IMG/VR virus record: IMGVR_UViG_3300031576_001300
Span: 1 to 29,450 of that record
Origin: a virus
Strand: one strand, 5' to 3'
DNA length: 29,450 nucleotides
In this document: positions 12,077-20,148 of the stretch, one piece after another
Layout: every line of letters begins with the position of its first letter
Position numbering within the stretch: the first letter of the stretch is position 1
The notes under the pieces: model-generated
Seen by the model: the letters and a program-made list of their open reading frames with translations, nothing else
Told to the model about the DNA's origin: nothing
Database searches by the model: none
Program-made: the position numbers and the translations under genes

Positions 12077-13426
12077 ATGAAAAACATTATCCAAGACGTT
12101 TACTCGAAGGCCTGGGCGATCCGAGAAGAGACGCTCACGGTCATCACTCAAAGAAATCTCTCCACCGAAGACGTCACGAAGGAAACTTTTGTCGCCGCGT
12201 TAAAAGGCCGGCCTGAATTCAAACAGGAAGGCTATGCCATCGTAAACGGTATTGCGGTTATCCCGATTCACGGCGTCATCATGAAAAATCCTGACTTTTG
12301 GGATCTGCTTTTCGGGGCCGTTTCAACAGGTTCTATTCAAAACATGGTGAGCGCCGCCGTCGTGGATCCCGCGGTCCAGGCGCTCGCACTTGATATCGAT
12401 TCACCTGGTGGCACTGTTGCCGGTACAGCTGAAACAGCCGATCTCATTTTTGCTTCCCGCTCGAAAAAGAAAATCTACGCTTTCGCAAGCGGCCAAATGG
12501 CGTCTGGCGCATATTGGATCGGGTCGAGCGCGGACAAGATTTACGCCACGAAAACGACCGAAGTCGGATCCATCGGCGTTTACACGACCATGATCGATAT
12601 GTCGGTCTTGGCGCACAACGCCGGCATTAAGTTTGAAATCGTGAAAGCCGGCAAATATAAAGCCCTCGGCCATCCCGCCAAACCCCTTTCTGAAGAAGAA
12701 AAACAAATCGCACAAACTCGAATTGACGACATTTATTCGGTGTTTGTTGACTCGGTCGCGCGTAACAGAGGCTTATCCGCTCAAAAGGTCATGGAATTTT
12801 CTGATGGGCGCGTGTGGATCGCCGAAAAGGCGACGGATCTCGGTCTCATCGACGGCGTCGATTCTTTGGGCTCGTTTTTAAGCGGTGGAGTAAGCGGCAA
12901 GGCTTTGAGTGTGGGCTCACAGCCGGTCGCCGGTGTTGAACGAAACATAACCCCGGCGTTAAAAGCCGGCAAACAAACGGAGGAACGAAAAATGGAACTT
13001 AAGGACTTAACGCTCGAGGAATTTCGCGCCGGTCGCCCGGACCTGGCCGCGCAGCTCTTAAAAGAGGGACGGGAAGCGGGAATCAGCGAGGGGAAAACTC
13101 TCGCCGAAAGCGATTTCAAGACGAAAACCCAAGCCGAAAAAGACAGGGTGAGCGCCATCAACGCCAAAGCCAAGGAAATCGGCGGCGTGGAAGCGGTGGC
13201 GCTTCTTTCCATCCAGAACGGCGATTCGGTCGAGGTGACGACCGAAAAGATGAAGGAGGCGAAGCTCAAGGCCATTCAAACGGGTGCGCCCGGTGCGATG
13301 GGTGGAGGGAACACGGGCGGCGAGACGAAGGATCATCTGACGCTCGCCCGCGAATATCAGGCCGCTCACAAGTGCTCGATGGAAGAAGCGCTTCTTGTTA
13401 CGGCACCGAAAAGGGAAACCAAGTAA
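12077..13426 (+). CDS. Head maturation protease (S49) with C-terminal scaffold
   Basis: A 449-residue protein. Residues about 50-280 are an S49/SppA-type peptidase like lambda gpC: DIDSPGG (106-112), the nucleophile Ser143 in GQMASGAYW, and the Lys region KAGKYK (190-195). Residues 306-449 form a separate helical scaffold part with a Gly-rich link. The scaffold part is likely also made alone from an internal start (see next entry). In the prohead the protease would remove scaffold and itself before DNA entry. Order after the portal is as in lambda B-C-Nu3. Confidence 0.93.
   Translation: MKNIIQDVYSKAWAIREETLTVITQRNLSTEDVTKETFVAALKGRPEFKQEGYAIVNGIAVIPIHGVIMKNPDFWDLLFGAVSTGSIQNMVSAAVVDPAVQALALDIDSPGGTVAGTAETADLIFASRSKKKIYAFASGQMASGAYWIGSSADKIYATKTTEVGSIGVYTTMIDMSVLAHNAGIKFEIVKAGKYKALGHPAKPLSEEEKQIAQTRIDDIYSVFVDSVARNRGLSAQKVMEFSDGRVWIAEKATDLGLIDGVDSLGSFLSGGVSGKALSVGSQPVAGVERNITPALKAGKQTEERKMELKDLTLEEFRAGRPDLAAQLLKEGREAGISEGKTLAESDFKTKTQAEKDRVSAINAKAKEIGGVEAVALLSIQNGDSVEVTTEKMKEAKLKAIQTGAPGAMGGGNTGGETKDHLTLAREYQAAHKCSMEEALLVTAPKRETK
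12992..13426 (+). CDS. Scaffold protein made from an internal start (Nu3-like)
   Basis: In frame within the protease gene, ATG 12992 has GGAGG eight bases upstream, a much better ribosome site than chance would give inside a gene. The 144-residue product (MELKDLTLEEFRAG ...) is acidic and helical, with LARE-YQAA-HKCSMEEALL at the end, which is the capsid-binding type of tail in lambda-like scaffolds. Lambda Nu3 is produced the same way from the end of gene C. It would guide capsid assembly and then be degraded. Confidence 0.72.
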   Translation: MELKDLTLEEFRAGRPDLAAQLLKEGREAGISEGKTLAESDFKTKTQAEKDRVSAINAKAKEIGGVEAVALLSIQNGDSVEVTTEKMKEAKLKAIQTGAPGAMGGGNTGGETKDHLTLAREYQAAHKCSMEEALLVTAPKRETK

Positions 13427-13452
13427 CCGAATTTTAAAGGGAGGAAAAGCAA

Positions 13453-14136
13453 ATGTCTCAACAGACCGAAGGGAATTCCAAGACGTTTCAGGCGGGGGCG
13501 GCGCTCGTATCATTTCGCCGGGTGAAGCTCAACTCGTCCATTCAGGCCGTCTATGCCGGTGCGGGTGAGGACAACGTCGGCGTAACCCAGCAGGACGTCG
13601 CAAACGGCGAAAACGTGACGGTGGCATTCAAAACGCCAGGCCGCACGTTCAAGTTGACGGCCTCGGGTGCCATCACAAAGGGTGCCCTGATTTACGCCGA
13701 TGCAAACGGCAAAGTGTCGGCAACCGTGAACGGCACGCCTTTAGGCGTGGCGCTCGAGACGACAACCGCAGACGGCGACATCTTCGAGACGCTTCTCGGA
13801 TATGTGATTCAGGACAACGCCGAGCAGCTTCTTGTCTTCTCGAAAGAAGGCATAACAGATGCGACGACGTCACCCATCATCGTCACCGCCAATTTCAAGT
13901 TCCGCATCATCGATTGGTGGCTTGTCTCGCGCGATACAACGGCGGCCAACGTGAAGCTCATAAACGGCGTGACAGATGCCACGGCAGTGGTGGCAAAAGG
14001 CACGACGAATGACGCCATCGTTCGCGGCGGCACTATCGTCGCGGCTCAAAAAGACATCGCGGTCGGAACGGCGTTCAAGGTGAATGCGAGTGCGGCGGCC
14101 GCATTTGACGTGTTCGTCCACATCAAACGGTCTTAA
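13453..14136 (+). CDS. Capsid decoration-type protein, DUF2190-like N-terminus
   Basis: A 227-residue protein. The N-terminal half (about 20-115) has the beta pattern of DUF2190 proteins: VTQQDVANGENVTVAF, LTASGAITKGALIYADANGK and TPLGVALETTTADGDIFETL, which take the place of lambda gpD beside the scaffold and capsid genes. The C-terminal half (about 118-227) is another beta domain that I do not recognise (TANFKFRIIDWWLVSRD ... FDVFVHIKRS). It probably stabilises or decorates the capsid, with the second domain exposed. ATG preceded by GGGAGG. Confidence 0.78.
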   Translation: MSQQTEGNSKTFQAGAALVSFRRVKLNSSIQAVYAGAGEDNVGVTQQDVANGENVTVAFKTPGRTFKLTASGAITKGALIYADANGKVSATVNGTPLGVALETTTADGDIFETLLGYVIQDNAEQLLVFSKEGITDATTSPIIVTANFKFRIIDWWLVSRDTTAANVKLINGVTDATAVVAKGTTNDAIVRGGTIVAAQKDIAVGTAFKVNASAAAAFDVFVHIKRS

Positions 14137-14165
14137 ACCAAAGCGAAAAAGGGGAGGAAATTTAA

Positions 14166-15125
14166 ATGCCTATTCAATATCCGGGAGGTCGCGCAACTCC
14201 GAGACTTGAGCTCGGAGTAGCGGTTCAAGAGTTCATCCAAACGGCGGATGAATTCGTGGGGACGAAGATTATGCCGATCTTCAAAACGAAAAAGAAAGCC
14301 GCGACGTTCTCGGCCATCACTCGTGACTACATTACCCAAGATGTGGACACGAAAAGATCAAGCCGTGGCAATTACAACCGGATCGGTGTCGGCGCAAAAG
14401 ACAAGTCCTTCAATTGCGCTGAAAACGGTCTTGAAAATCCTTTGGGCGATGACGAACGCGCCTTGTATCAAACGGATTTTCAAGCGGAGCTTGTCTGTTC
14501 GAAGGTGACGGCGCGTGCGGTCCTGCAAGCACAGGAGAAAAGGATCGCGGCGAAGATCTTTAACACCACGACCTTCACGGGTTCGGCGCTTTACACGGAC
14601 AATACGGCCAATCCGTGGGCAACAATCGCAACAGACATCATCGGCCAGGTGTCGACCGGCAAGCAGAAGATCCGCTCGAACACGGGACTTCTGCCGAACG
14701 CGCTTCTCATGAACTATGCGAACTTCGAGAATTGCAAAAAGAACACCGCAATCTTGAACCGCATTCAATACAACAAGGTTGCCACGGACGCGGAAGTGGC
14801 GGGGTACTTGGCGGCGCTCTTCGGGGTCGACAACATCCTGATCGCCAAGGGGATCTTGAATAGCGCCAAGGAAGGTCAGACGTTCGTGTCGGGCGATATC
14901 TGGAGCTCGAATTTCGTTCTTTTCGGGCTCATCGACCCGAGCGGCGAAGATCTTTCGATTCCGAGTGTCGGACGCACGTTCCTTTGGACGGAAGATTCGC
15001 CCGACAACGCGCTCGTCGAGCAGTACCGCGACGACACGATTCGCTCGGACGTTTTCCGCGTTCGGCAGAATACGGACGAGAACTTGATCGATCCGTATTT
15101 CGGTCATCTCATGAAGGTCGGCTAA
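14166..15125 (+). CDS. Major capsid protein
   Basis: A 319-residue protein with a strong ribosome site (GGGGAGG), lying directly after the decoration protein. The N-terminus ELGVAVQEFIQTADEFVGTK is helical and DEFVGTKIMPIFKTKKKAATF is typical of HK97-fold capsid proteins in this context. A central helix-rich part (KVTARAVLQAQEKRIAAKIF), ALLMNYANFENCKKN, and a beta-rich end (FLWTEDSPDNALVEQYRDD) follow. Position, length and pattern support the call. It forms the capsid shell. Lambda gpE is of similar size, but I cannot place it in a precise subfamily. Confidence 0.85.
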   Translation: MPIQYPGGRATPRLELGVAVQEFIQTADEFVGTKIMPIFKTKKKAATFSAITRDYITQDVDTKRSSRGNYNRIGVGAKDKSFNCAENGLENPLGDDERALYQTDFQAELVCSKVTARAVLQAQEKRIAAKIFNTTTFTGSALYTDNTANPWATIATDIIGQVSTGKQKIRSNTGLLPNALLMNYANFENCKKNTAILNRIQYNKVATDAEVAGYLAALFGVDNILIAKGILNSAKEGQTFVSGDIWSSNFVLFGLIDPSGEDLSIPSVGRTFLWTEDSPDNALVEQYRDDTIRSDVFRVRQNTDENLIDPYFGHLMKVG

Positions 15126-15134
15126 AGGACAGGT

Positions 15135-15698
15135 GTGCGTGGCGGACAGTACGCTCTCACCGGCTTTGAACACAAAGCGCCTATTTTTGAGGCACTTTTA
15201 AAGCCGCTTCGAGGCAAGCCCGGACTTCATTTTTTAGAAGTTGGTTCCTTTGCCGGCGATTCAGCCGAATGGTTCTTATCGAACATTCTGACTGATGAGA
15301 GTGCCACGCTCGTCTGTATCGATATCTGGAACGACAAGCCCGATTCTCGAAAACCGGAGCTTGTCGTTCCAGAATCCCGCCAAGCATTCGATGAAAAAAC
15401 CAAGTCCTTTGAATCGAAAGTTATTCCGGTCGAAGGCCTCTCGCAGGAAGTGCTTCGAGAATTCGGGTTGCAAGAGTTTGATTTTGTTTTTATCGATGGG
15501 TCGCACGATCTCGCGGACGTTTTGACGGACGCGGTTTTAGCGTTTGGACTTTTAAAGATCGGAGGGCTCTTAGTCTTTGATGATTATGAGCCGAAAATGG
15601 ATGTGTTTGTGGCAGTGAACTTTTTCTTGGAAGCGTTTAAAAAGAATCTCGAAATCTTGTACCAAGAGAACTTGGTCGCAATAAGAAAGACGGTATAA
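15135..15698 (+). CDS. Class I SAM-dependent methyltransferase (Methyltransf_24-like)
   Basis: A 187-residue Rossmann methyltransferase. LEVGSFAG (34-41) is the SAM-binding loop, LVCIDIW (59-65) the acidic ribose-binding strand, FVFIDGSH (117-124) and LLVFDDY (145-151) the later strands. FIDGSH and FDDY are typical of Methyltransf_24 and related O-methyltransferases. The substrate cannot be read. It is an insertion relative to lambda, placed between the capsid and the tail-connector genes, so a virion protein or a surface sugar is a reasonable guess. Start GTG with AAAGGA upstream. Its stop is directly followed by the next ATG. Confidence 0.85.
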   Translation: MRGGQYALTGFEHKAPIFEALLKPLRGKPGLHFLEVGSFAGDSAEWFLSNILTDESATLVCIDIWNDKPDSRKPELVVPESRQAFDEKTKSFESKVIPVEGLSQEVLREFGLQEFDFVFIDGSHDLADVLTDAVLAFGLLKIGGLLVFDDYEPKMDVFVAVNFFLEAFKKNLEILYQENLVAIRKTV

Positions 15699-17585
15699 AT
15701 GTCGCTTCACGCGGACATGATTTGGGAATTCCGGCCGAGCGCCGGAAACAACAATAACGGAGGCGGCTTCAAAGAAAACGCCACCGGCACCGATTATTCC
15801 CAACAATCAACACCGCAAGTTTCTTACACGGACCTTGTGATCGACACGGTCGATAATACGAAAGTCACGTCCGCGGCCAATCCCTTCGGCGCGAGTGCGG
15901 TCGGAAACATCATCAATGTGACAGGTGGCACGGGATTCACGACCGGACGCTATGAAGTCACGGCGGTCGTCGGAAACGTCGTAACACTTGACCGCGCGGT
16001 CGGCACCGTGGCCTCAACCGGCGGCAGCGGCAATTTAGGCGGAGCGCTTGATTCGTTTACGGACGCTTGGCTTGACAACGATTTTCGCTCGGATGGCGCG
16101 AACGTTAATCGCATTTATATAAAAAACACCGGCACGATGACGGTCTCAGGCTCACTCTCGGCCGCCAACAAGCAGGGAAGTGACACCAGGCCGCTTCTTT
16201 TTGAAGGTTATAACGCGACGCGCGGCGACAATCCCACCGGCAACAATCGCCCTCTTATTTCACTCGGCGCGAATGATTTTACGTGCGATCAAAATTGCCA
16301 CCGCTGGGCGATCCGGAATCTTCGCTTTTCATCCTCATCGGTGAACGGAATGTCGACTGGCCTTTTTGCAACGGTCAAAAACTGCAAGTTTTCATCAACA
16401 GGCGGTGTCGGTCGATACGCGTGTATTTCAGGATCCGCGGGGCAAGCGCCGCAAAGCGGTGTTGTTTTCATCGACTGTGAATTTTCGAACCCGGCCGGTA
16501 ACGGTTTGGGACTTGGCACTTCATCCTATGTCAGCGGTTTTTCAACGCTTATCGGGTGCTGGATCCACGATTGTCTTGTCGGAATTACGCGCCAAGGCTC
16601 GAATGTTCATAACGTCTATATGTTCGATTCGATTGTTCAGAATTGCACAAATAGCGGCGTTACGGGAACCGCCGTTACTTACAAGGTTATAAAAAATTGC
16701 ACGTTTTATGGTGCCTCTACGCCGACCGGAACGGGTATCAATCAGCAGGGAACGGCGAGCGCAGTTCTTTGGATCAACAACATTATCTGGGGCTGGACGC
16801 TCGGGGTGTTTGCGGGAAGCCAGAGCGAAGTCAATGTCATCGATTTCAATAATTTCTTTAACAACACGACAAACCGCACGAACGTTACAGCCGGTCCCCA
16901 TGATACGGCGCTCGATCCGCAGTTTACAGCGGTCGGATCAAATGATTTTTCTGTCGGATTGAACATGAAGGAAAAAGGCGCTCCTTCGCTCATCACCGGA
17001 TTGGGGACAACGTCGTATGTCGATATGGGCGCGGCGCAACGCCAAGAGCCGTCAGCTGACTATCCCGCCGCTCAAAACGTTCGAAGCGGGACGGTCTATA
17101 ACAACGGCGGATCCGTGGGAACGCTGGCACTTCCAGCCCAAGTCGATGTCCGAAACACCGTCCAGTACGGCGCAGGGGGCAATGAATTTACGGGGTCTTA
17201 CGTTCCGTCGCCTTTGACATCGCCGTCACAGAGTGCGGTCAATTTTGATACGAAGCTTCTGGATGACGCAAAACTCGCATTCTTAAATTCGTCCGAATTT
17301 GCAGAAATCGTGAGCTACACGCCTTACGGTGGATCAGCCAAATTTATCAACGCGATTATTATGCGCGAGCGCTTGGAATCCAAGGGGCCGGATCAAAGCA
17401 TCGCGCTCACGCGCGGATGCGAAATCTTCATCGCCAACGATGCCGTGGCCGGTGTCACCTCCATCAATAAAAACAACGACAAGGTTTCTTTCCCGGTGCA
17501 GGTGGGCGGGACACCCGTTATCTGGACGGTGGTCGAAATCCTACAGCACGACGACGCGATGTGGCACTTGAGGGTCATTAAATGA
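15699..17585 (+). CDS. Beta-helix protein fused to a head-tail joining (FII-like) domain
   Basis: A 628-residue fusion. The start MIWEFRPSAGNNNNGGGF and GTDYSQQS is the N-terminus common on phage beta-helix proteins. Residues about 150-430 have Asn/Gly/Cys-rich repeats (VKNCKFSS, FIDCEFSN, LIGCWIHDC, VIKNCTFYG) of a right-handed beta-helix. Then come two copies of a V-R-x-x-V-x-Y motif (about 455-510). The last 100 residues (FAEIVSYTPYGGSAKF ... DDAMWHLRVI) resemble the lambda FII-type joining protein or stopper. No internal start with a ribosome site separates them, so the neck protein seems to carry a surface spike. Overlaps the next gene by ATGA. Confidence 0.78.
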   Translation: MSLHADMIWEFRPSAGNNNNGGGFKENATGTDYSQQSTPQVSYTDLVIDTVDNTKVTSAANPFGASAVGNIINVTGGTGFTTGRYEVTAVVGNVVTLDRAVGTVASTGGSGNLGGALDSFTDAWLDNDFRSDGANVNRIYIKNTGTMTVSGSLSAANKQGSDTRPLLFEGYNATRGDNPTGNNRPLISLGANDFTCDQNCHRWAIRNLRFSSSSVNGMSTGLFATVKNCKFSSTGGVGRYACISGSAGQAPQSGVVFIDCEFSNPAGNGLGLGTSSYVSGFSTLIGCWIHDCLVGITRQGSNVHNVYMFDSIVQNCTNSGVTGTAVTYKVIKNCTFYGASTPTGTGINQQGTASAVLWINNIIWGWTLGVFAGSQSEVNVIDFNNFFNNTTNRTNVTAGPHDTALDPQFTAVGSNDFSVGLNMKEKGAPSLITGLGTTSYVDMGAAQRQEPSADYPAAQNVRSGTVYNNGGSVGTLALPAQVDVRNTVQYGAGGNEFTGSYVPSPLTSPSQSAVNFDTKLLDDAKLAFLNSSEFAEIVSYTPYGGSAKFINAIIMRERLESKGPDQSIALTRGCEIFIANDAVAGVTSINKNNDKVSFPVQVGGTPVIWTVVEILQHDDAMWHLRVIK

Positions 17586-18217
17586 AAACCCAAGTCGACG
17601 CGTCGAAAGTTCTAGCCGCTCTTGGGAAATTGCCCCGTGCGGTGCGCTTCCAATTTGGCGATGCGCTCGATCATATCAGTCTCAAATTCCTAAAGAAATT
17701 CCGAACAGAACGCCTTTCGGGCGGCTCGGAAGGCGTGAAAGCTCGGCCCGGAGGCCTGTATCGGCGCTTTAAAAGAGTGTTTCTCGTTCCGTCCGATACC
17801 CAATCAATGGGTGTAGAAATCTTCACCCTTTCCAAAATTGCAAAGCTTCACGAAGAGGGCGGCGTCATGCGAAGCGAAATAGGAAGACGTCTTGCAGTTC
17901 CTCTTTCCAGAAGATCCAAGGAAACCGAATCGACCACAGGCGCCGTTAAGAAAAAATACGGTGGCACATCCTACATCCGGGACGTGAAAGCGCTTCAAAA
18001 ACGCCTTCGTCTTCGCGTGATCACGGTCGGGGGAAAGACGTTTTTATTCGCGCCTAAAAAGGAAGGCGAAGGACAAGCGCCGCTATTTGTTCTTCAACAA
18101 AACGTGAGACTCACGCCTCGGCTTGGGTTTTACAAAACATGGAAGGATCTTGAGCCCGAGGCAATCAAGATCGTAAGTAACGCACTTACGAAAGCCGCAA
18201 AAGAGGCGGTGAGCTAA
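17582..18217 (+). CDS. Tail completion protein, gpZ/gp10-like
   Basis: A 211-residue basic protein in the lambda Z position, between the joining protein and the tail terminator. KVLAALGKLPRAVRFQFGDAL is a typical start for this group; the middle GLYRRFKRVFLV ... KIAKLHEEGGVM contains the conserved H-E-x-G of minor tail Z and HK97 gp10-like proteins, which are needed for a complete tail top. A C-terminal helix ends in KAAKEAV. The call rests on pattern and order. TAATG overlap with the next gene. Confidence 0.72.
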   Translation: MKTQVDASKVLAALGKLPRAVRFQFGDALDHISLKFLKKFRTERLSGGSEGVKARPGGLYRRFKRVFLVPSDTQSMGVEIFTLSKIAKLHEEGGVMRSEIGRRLAVPLSRRSKETESTTGAVKKKYGGTSYIRDVKALQKRLRLRVITVGGKTFLFAPKKEGEGQAPLFVLQQNVRLTPRLGFYKTWKDLEPEAIKIVSNALTKAAKEAVS

Positions 18218-18681
18218 TGCCAAATACCGTCCGCGAAAATATTTTCCAGGATATCAAATCAGCCCTTTCGCTTATTTCGGTTTCAAACGGCTTTGACAAC
18301 AACATCGCAAGCGTCCAACAGTGGGACGTAAACGGAAATAATCTTGTCTCCGTCCCCGTCATCATCGTCAATTCCGGTCCTGAAGATGGAAGTGACAACG
18401 CTTATCCTCTGACGACTTGTAGTCTCAAGGTTTTTCTTACCCTTTGGACGCGAATTGACGAAGGGTCATCCTCTGCGCCCGATACCGTTTTAAACAGTCT
18501 TTTGGGCGATATCAAAAAGAAATTAAAAGAGGACATCGCGCGCGGGGGAAACGCCGTCGACACATCCATCACGGCGGTCGAACCATTCGACACTATCGAA
18601 GGGCAAGGGGAAGTCGGGCTTGTCATCACGGTCGAAGTCAAATACCGCCACGCTCAAACAAATCCAAAAACGGTTATGTAA
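18217..18681 (+). CDS. Tail terminator protein, gpU-like
   Basis: A 154-residue alpha-beta protein: an N-terminal helix (VRENIFQDIKSALSLI), a strand with VPVIIVNSG, LTTCSLKVFLTLW, a helix (LNSLLGDIKKKLKEDIAR) and EGQGEVGLVITVEVKYRH, the secondary-structure order of gpU and related terminators. It ends tube growth and binds the head connector. It has AAGAGG upstream and lies between Z-like and tube genes, as in lambda. Confidence 0.75.
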   Translation: MPNTVRENIFQDIKSALSLISVSNGFDNNIASVQQWDVNGNNLVSVPVIIVNSGPEDGSDNAYPLTTCSLKVFLTLWTRIDEGSSSAPDTVLNSLLGDIKKKLKEDIARGGNAVDTSITAVEPFDTIEGQGEVGLVITVEVKYRHAQTNPKTVM

Positions 18682-18696
18682 AAAGGAGGGCTTTAA

Positions 18697-19623
18697 ATGA
18701 GATCAGCACTCGGAATTATGTATGCGAAAGTCGAATCGACCTATGGCACGGATTCGGTGCCCACGGGGGCTGCAAATGCCATCCAGGCCTTTGACGTGAA
18801 ACTAGATCCACAGCACGAAAGCTTGGAGCGAGACGATCTCGCCGTCACGAAATCCAAGCTCAAAAGCTTGGGTGGCAAAAGAAATTACGAGCTTTCGTTT
18901 TATGTGGAATTAAGGGGCTCGGGCGCAGCTGGTACGGCTCCGAGAGGCGTGAGTGATCTTTTAAAAGCGTGCGATCACACGGAAACCGTGAGCGCCGGTG
19001 TTTCCGTAACGTACGCGCCGCGTTCGGGGTCGCTTCAATCCTGCACGATTTATCTTTTTATGGACGGCGTGCGGCACATTTTGACAGGTTGCGTGGGTGA
19101 CATGGAATTCTCAGGAGTTGCCGGGGAAGTGGCAAAACTCAAATTTAAAATAAAGTGTCTTTACGCGACACCGACCGATCAGGCGCTTCCCTCGAGCCCG
19201 ACGTATGACTCGACCGTGCCGGTTGTTTTAAAGAACCTCACGGCGACGATGGACACTTTTGCGGCCGTAATCCGCGAACTGATGCTCAAGCAAGGCAACA
19301 AAATCACGGATCGTGGGGATTTGACCGCAACGCACGGCATCCGCGGCTTCGACGTAGTCGACCGAAACCCCGAAGGCGAGATTACGGTCGAGGCGACGAC
19401 GCTTGCCACGAAAAATTGGTACACGAAGTTCGAAGCCGACACGGTTCAAGTTTTAAGTGTCGCCATCGGTGCCTCGGCCGGAAATATCTGCACGATTACC
19501 GCCAACCAGTGCCGTCTCAAAAACATCCCTTACGACATATCGGACGGCATTCTGATTCACAAATTGCCGTTTCAGATGGCGCGTTCCACGGCGGACGATG
19601 AGTATGCGATTGTTTTCACGTAA
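18697..19623 (+). CDS. Tail tube (major tail) protein
   Basis: A 308-residue beta-rich protein with AAAGGAGG upstream. Features of tail-tube proteins: an N-terminal arm (YAKVESTYGTDSVPTGAANA), the FDVKLDPQHESLERDDL segment, RNYELSFYVELRGSG, and a second half with IRGFDVVDRNPEGEITVEAT. It follows the terminator and precedes the chaperone, which is the fixed order in siphoviruses. At 308 residues it may have a double tube domain or an extra outer domain. Its UAA stop is followed, in the same frame, by 35 sense codons and the next ATG. Confidence 0.85.
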   Translation: MRSALGIMYAKVESTYGTDSVPTGAANAIQAFDVKLDPQHESLERDDLAVTKSKLKSLGGKRNYELSFYVELRGSGAAGTAPRGVSDLLKACDHTETVSAGVSVTYAPRSGSLQSCTIYLFMDGVRHILTGCVGDMEFSGVAGEVAKLKFKIKCLYATPTDQALPSSPTYDSTVPVVLKNLTATMDTFAAVIRELMLKQGNKITDRGDLTATHGIRGFDVVDRNPEGEITVEATTLATKNWYTKFEADTVQVLSVAIGASAGNICTITANQCRLKNIPYDISDGILIHKLPFQMARSTADDEYAIVFT

Positions 19624-19630
19624 TACAAAA

Positions 19631-19724
19631 AGGATAGAACGAGGATAGTTCGAGGATACAAAGGCACACCTTTAGAGGACAGAAATAGGATAGTCAAAGG
19701 ATACTTTAAGGATACGAAAGGACG
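19631..19724 (+). repeat. Phased AGGATA array in the chaperone leader
   Basis: AGGATA begins at 19631, 19642, 19653, 19687, 19698 and 19709; variants AGGACA at 19676 and AGGACG at 19719. Steps are 11, 11, 23, 11, 11, 11 and 10 bases. The whole also forms a 45-base imperfect direct repeat. Small stems show GGA in the loop (GAAC/GTTC at 19637-19651, AAAG/CTTT at 19696-19707), and AAAGG/CCTTT at 19660-19673 fills the gap. It is non-coding and upstream of the chaperone ATG; the last copy is that gene's ribosome site. Confidence 0.75.
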
Positions 19725-19728
19725 AAAA

Positions 19729-20148
19729 ATGATTGTTCCCGATTTATCGGATAAGCATGAAGTGAAATTAAAAGACGCAACGTTTAGCGTGAGGCAAATC
19801 TCCACGAAAACGTATCGGAGCCTTGTTTCTCGGCTCTCTTTCTTAAGAGAAATGAGCAACAAAGTCACGAAGGAGAGTTTCGAGAATTTGAAAGCGCAGG
19901 ACCCGCAGAAATACGAGGACGTAAACGAGCGTCTTCATGAAGTCTTCAGAGATTTCATCAAGCAAGGCGTGGTAGGTCATGCCGGCATCACGAAAAAGGA
20001 CAACACAGAGTTTCCTTTTACGCCGGACGAAAAGGGTCTGGTGCCGGATGAGATTTTAGACGTCTACGACCGGCTTCACATCACCTATGTTTTGGCGAGC
20101 GAAGTTATTGCCTTAAATACGGTGACCGGAGAAGACCTAAAAAACTAA
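19729..20148 (+). CDS. Tail assembly chaperone, G-like
   Basis: A 139-residue soluble protein between tail tube and tape measure, where lambda has gene G. It begins MIVPDLSDKHEVKLKDATFSVRQI (in two parts) and is mainly helical, with an acidic second half. The product would coat the tape measure before tube growth. The last sense codons, CTA AAA AAC before UAA, are a canonical slippery heptamer (20139-20145) that leads into the next frame. The ribosome site is AAAGGA, the last unit of the AGGATA array. Confidence 0.82.
   Translation: MIVPDLSDKHEVKLKDATFSVRQISTKTYRSLVSRLSFLREMSNKVTKESFENLKAQDPQKYEDVNERLHEVFRDFIKQGVVGHAGITKKDNTEFPFTPDEKGLVPDEILDVYDRLHITYVLASEVIALNTVTGEDLKN

Noticed and set aside
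12781-13275. 164-residue open frame on the - strand opposite the protease-scaffold gene
   Set aside because: Ser/Ala-rich low-complexity translation, no ribosome site, opposite a clear gene.
14358-15173. 271-residue open frame on the - strand opposite the capsid gene
   Set aside because: Arg/Val-rich composition with no domain pattern, no ribosome site, and fully opposite a well-supported gene; a shadow of its codon use.
19631-19724. Phased repeats as a CRISPR array
   Set aside because: Units are 6 bases with 5-base gaps; no CRISPR-size repeat or spacer and no cas gene.
19621-19731. Read-through of the tail-tube UAA to give a tube-chaperone fusion
   Set aside because: The frame is open, but no read-through context or structure is visible and a normal start with a ribosome site follows; kept only as a remark in the array finding.
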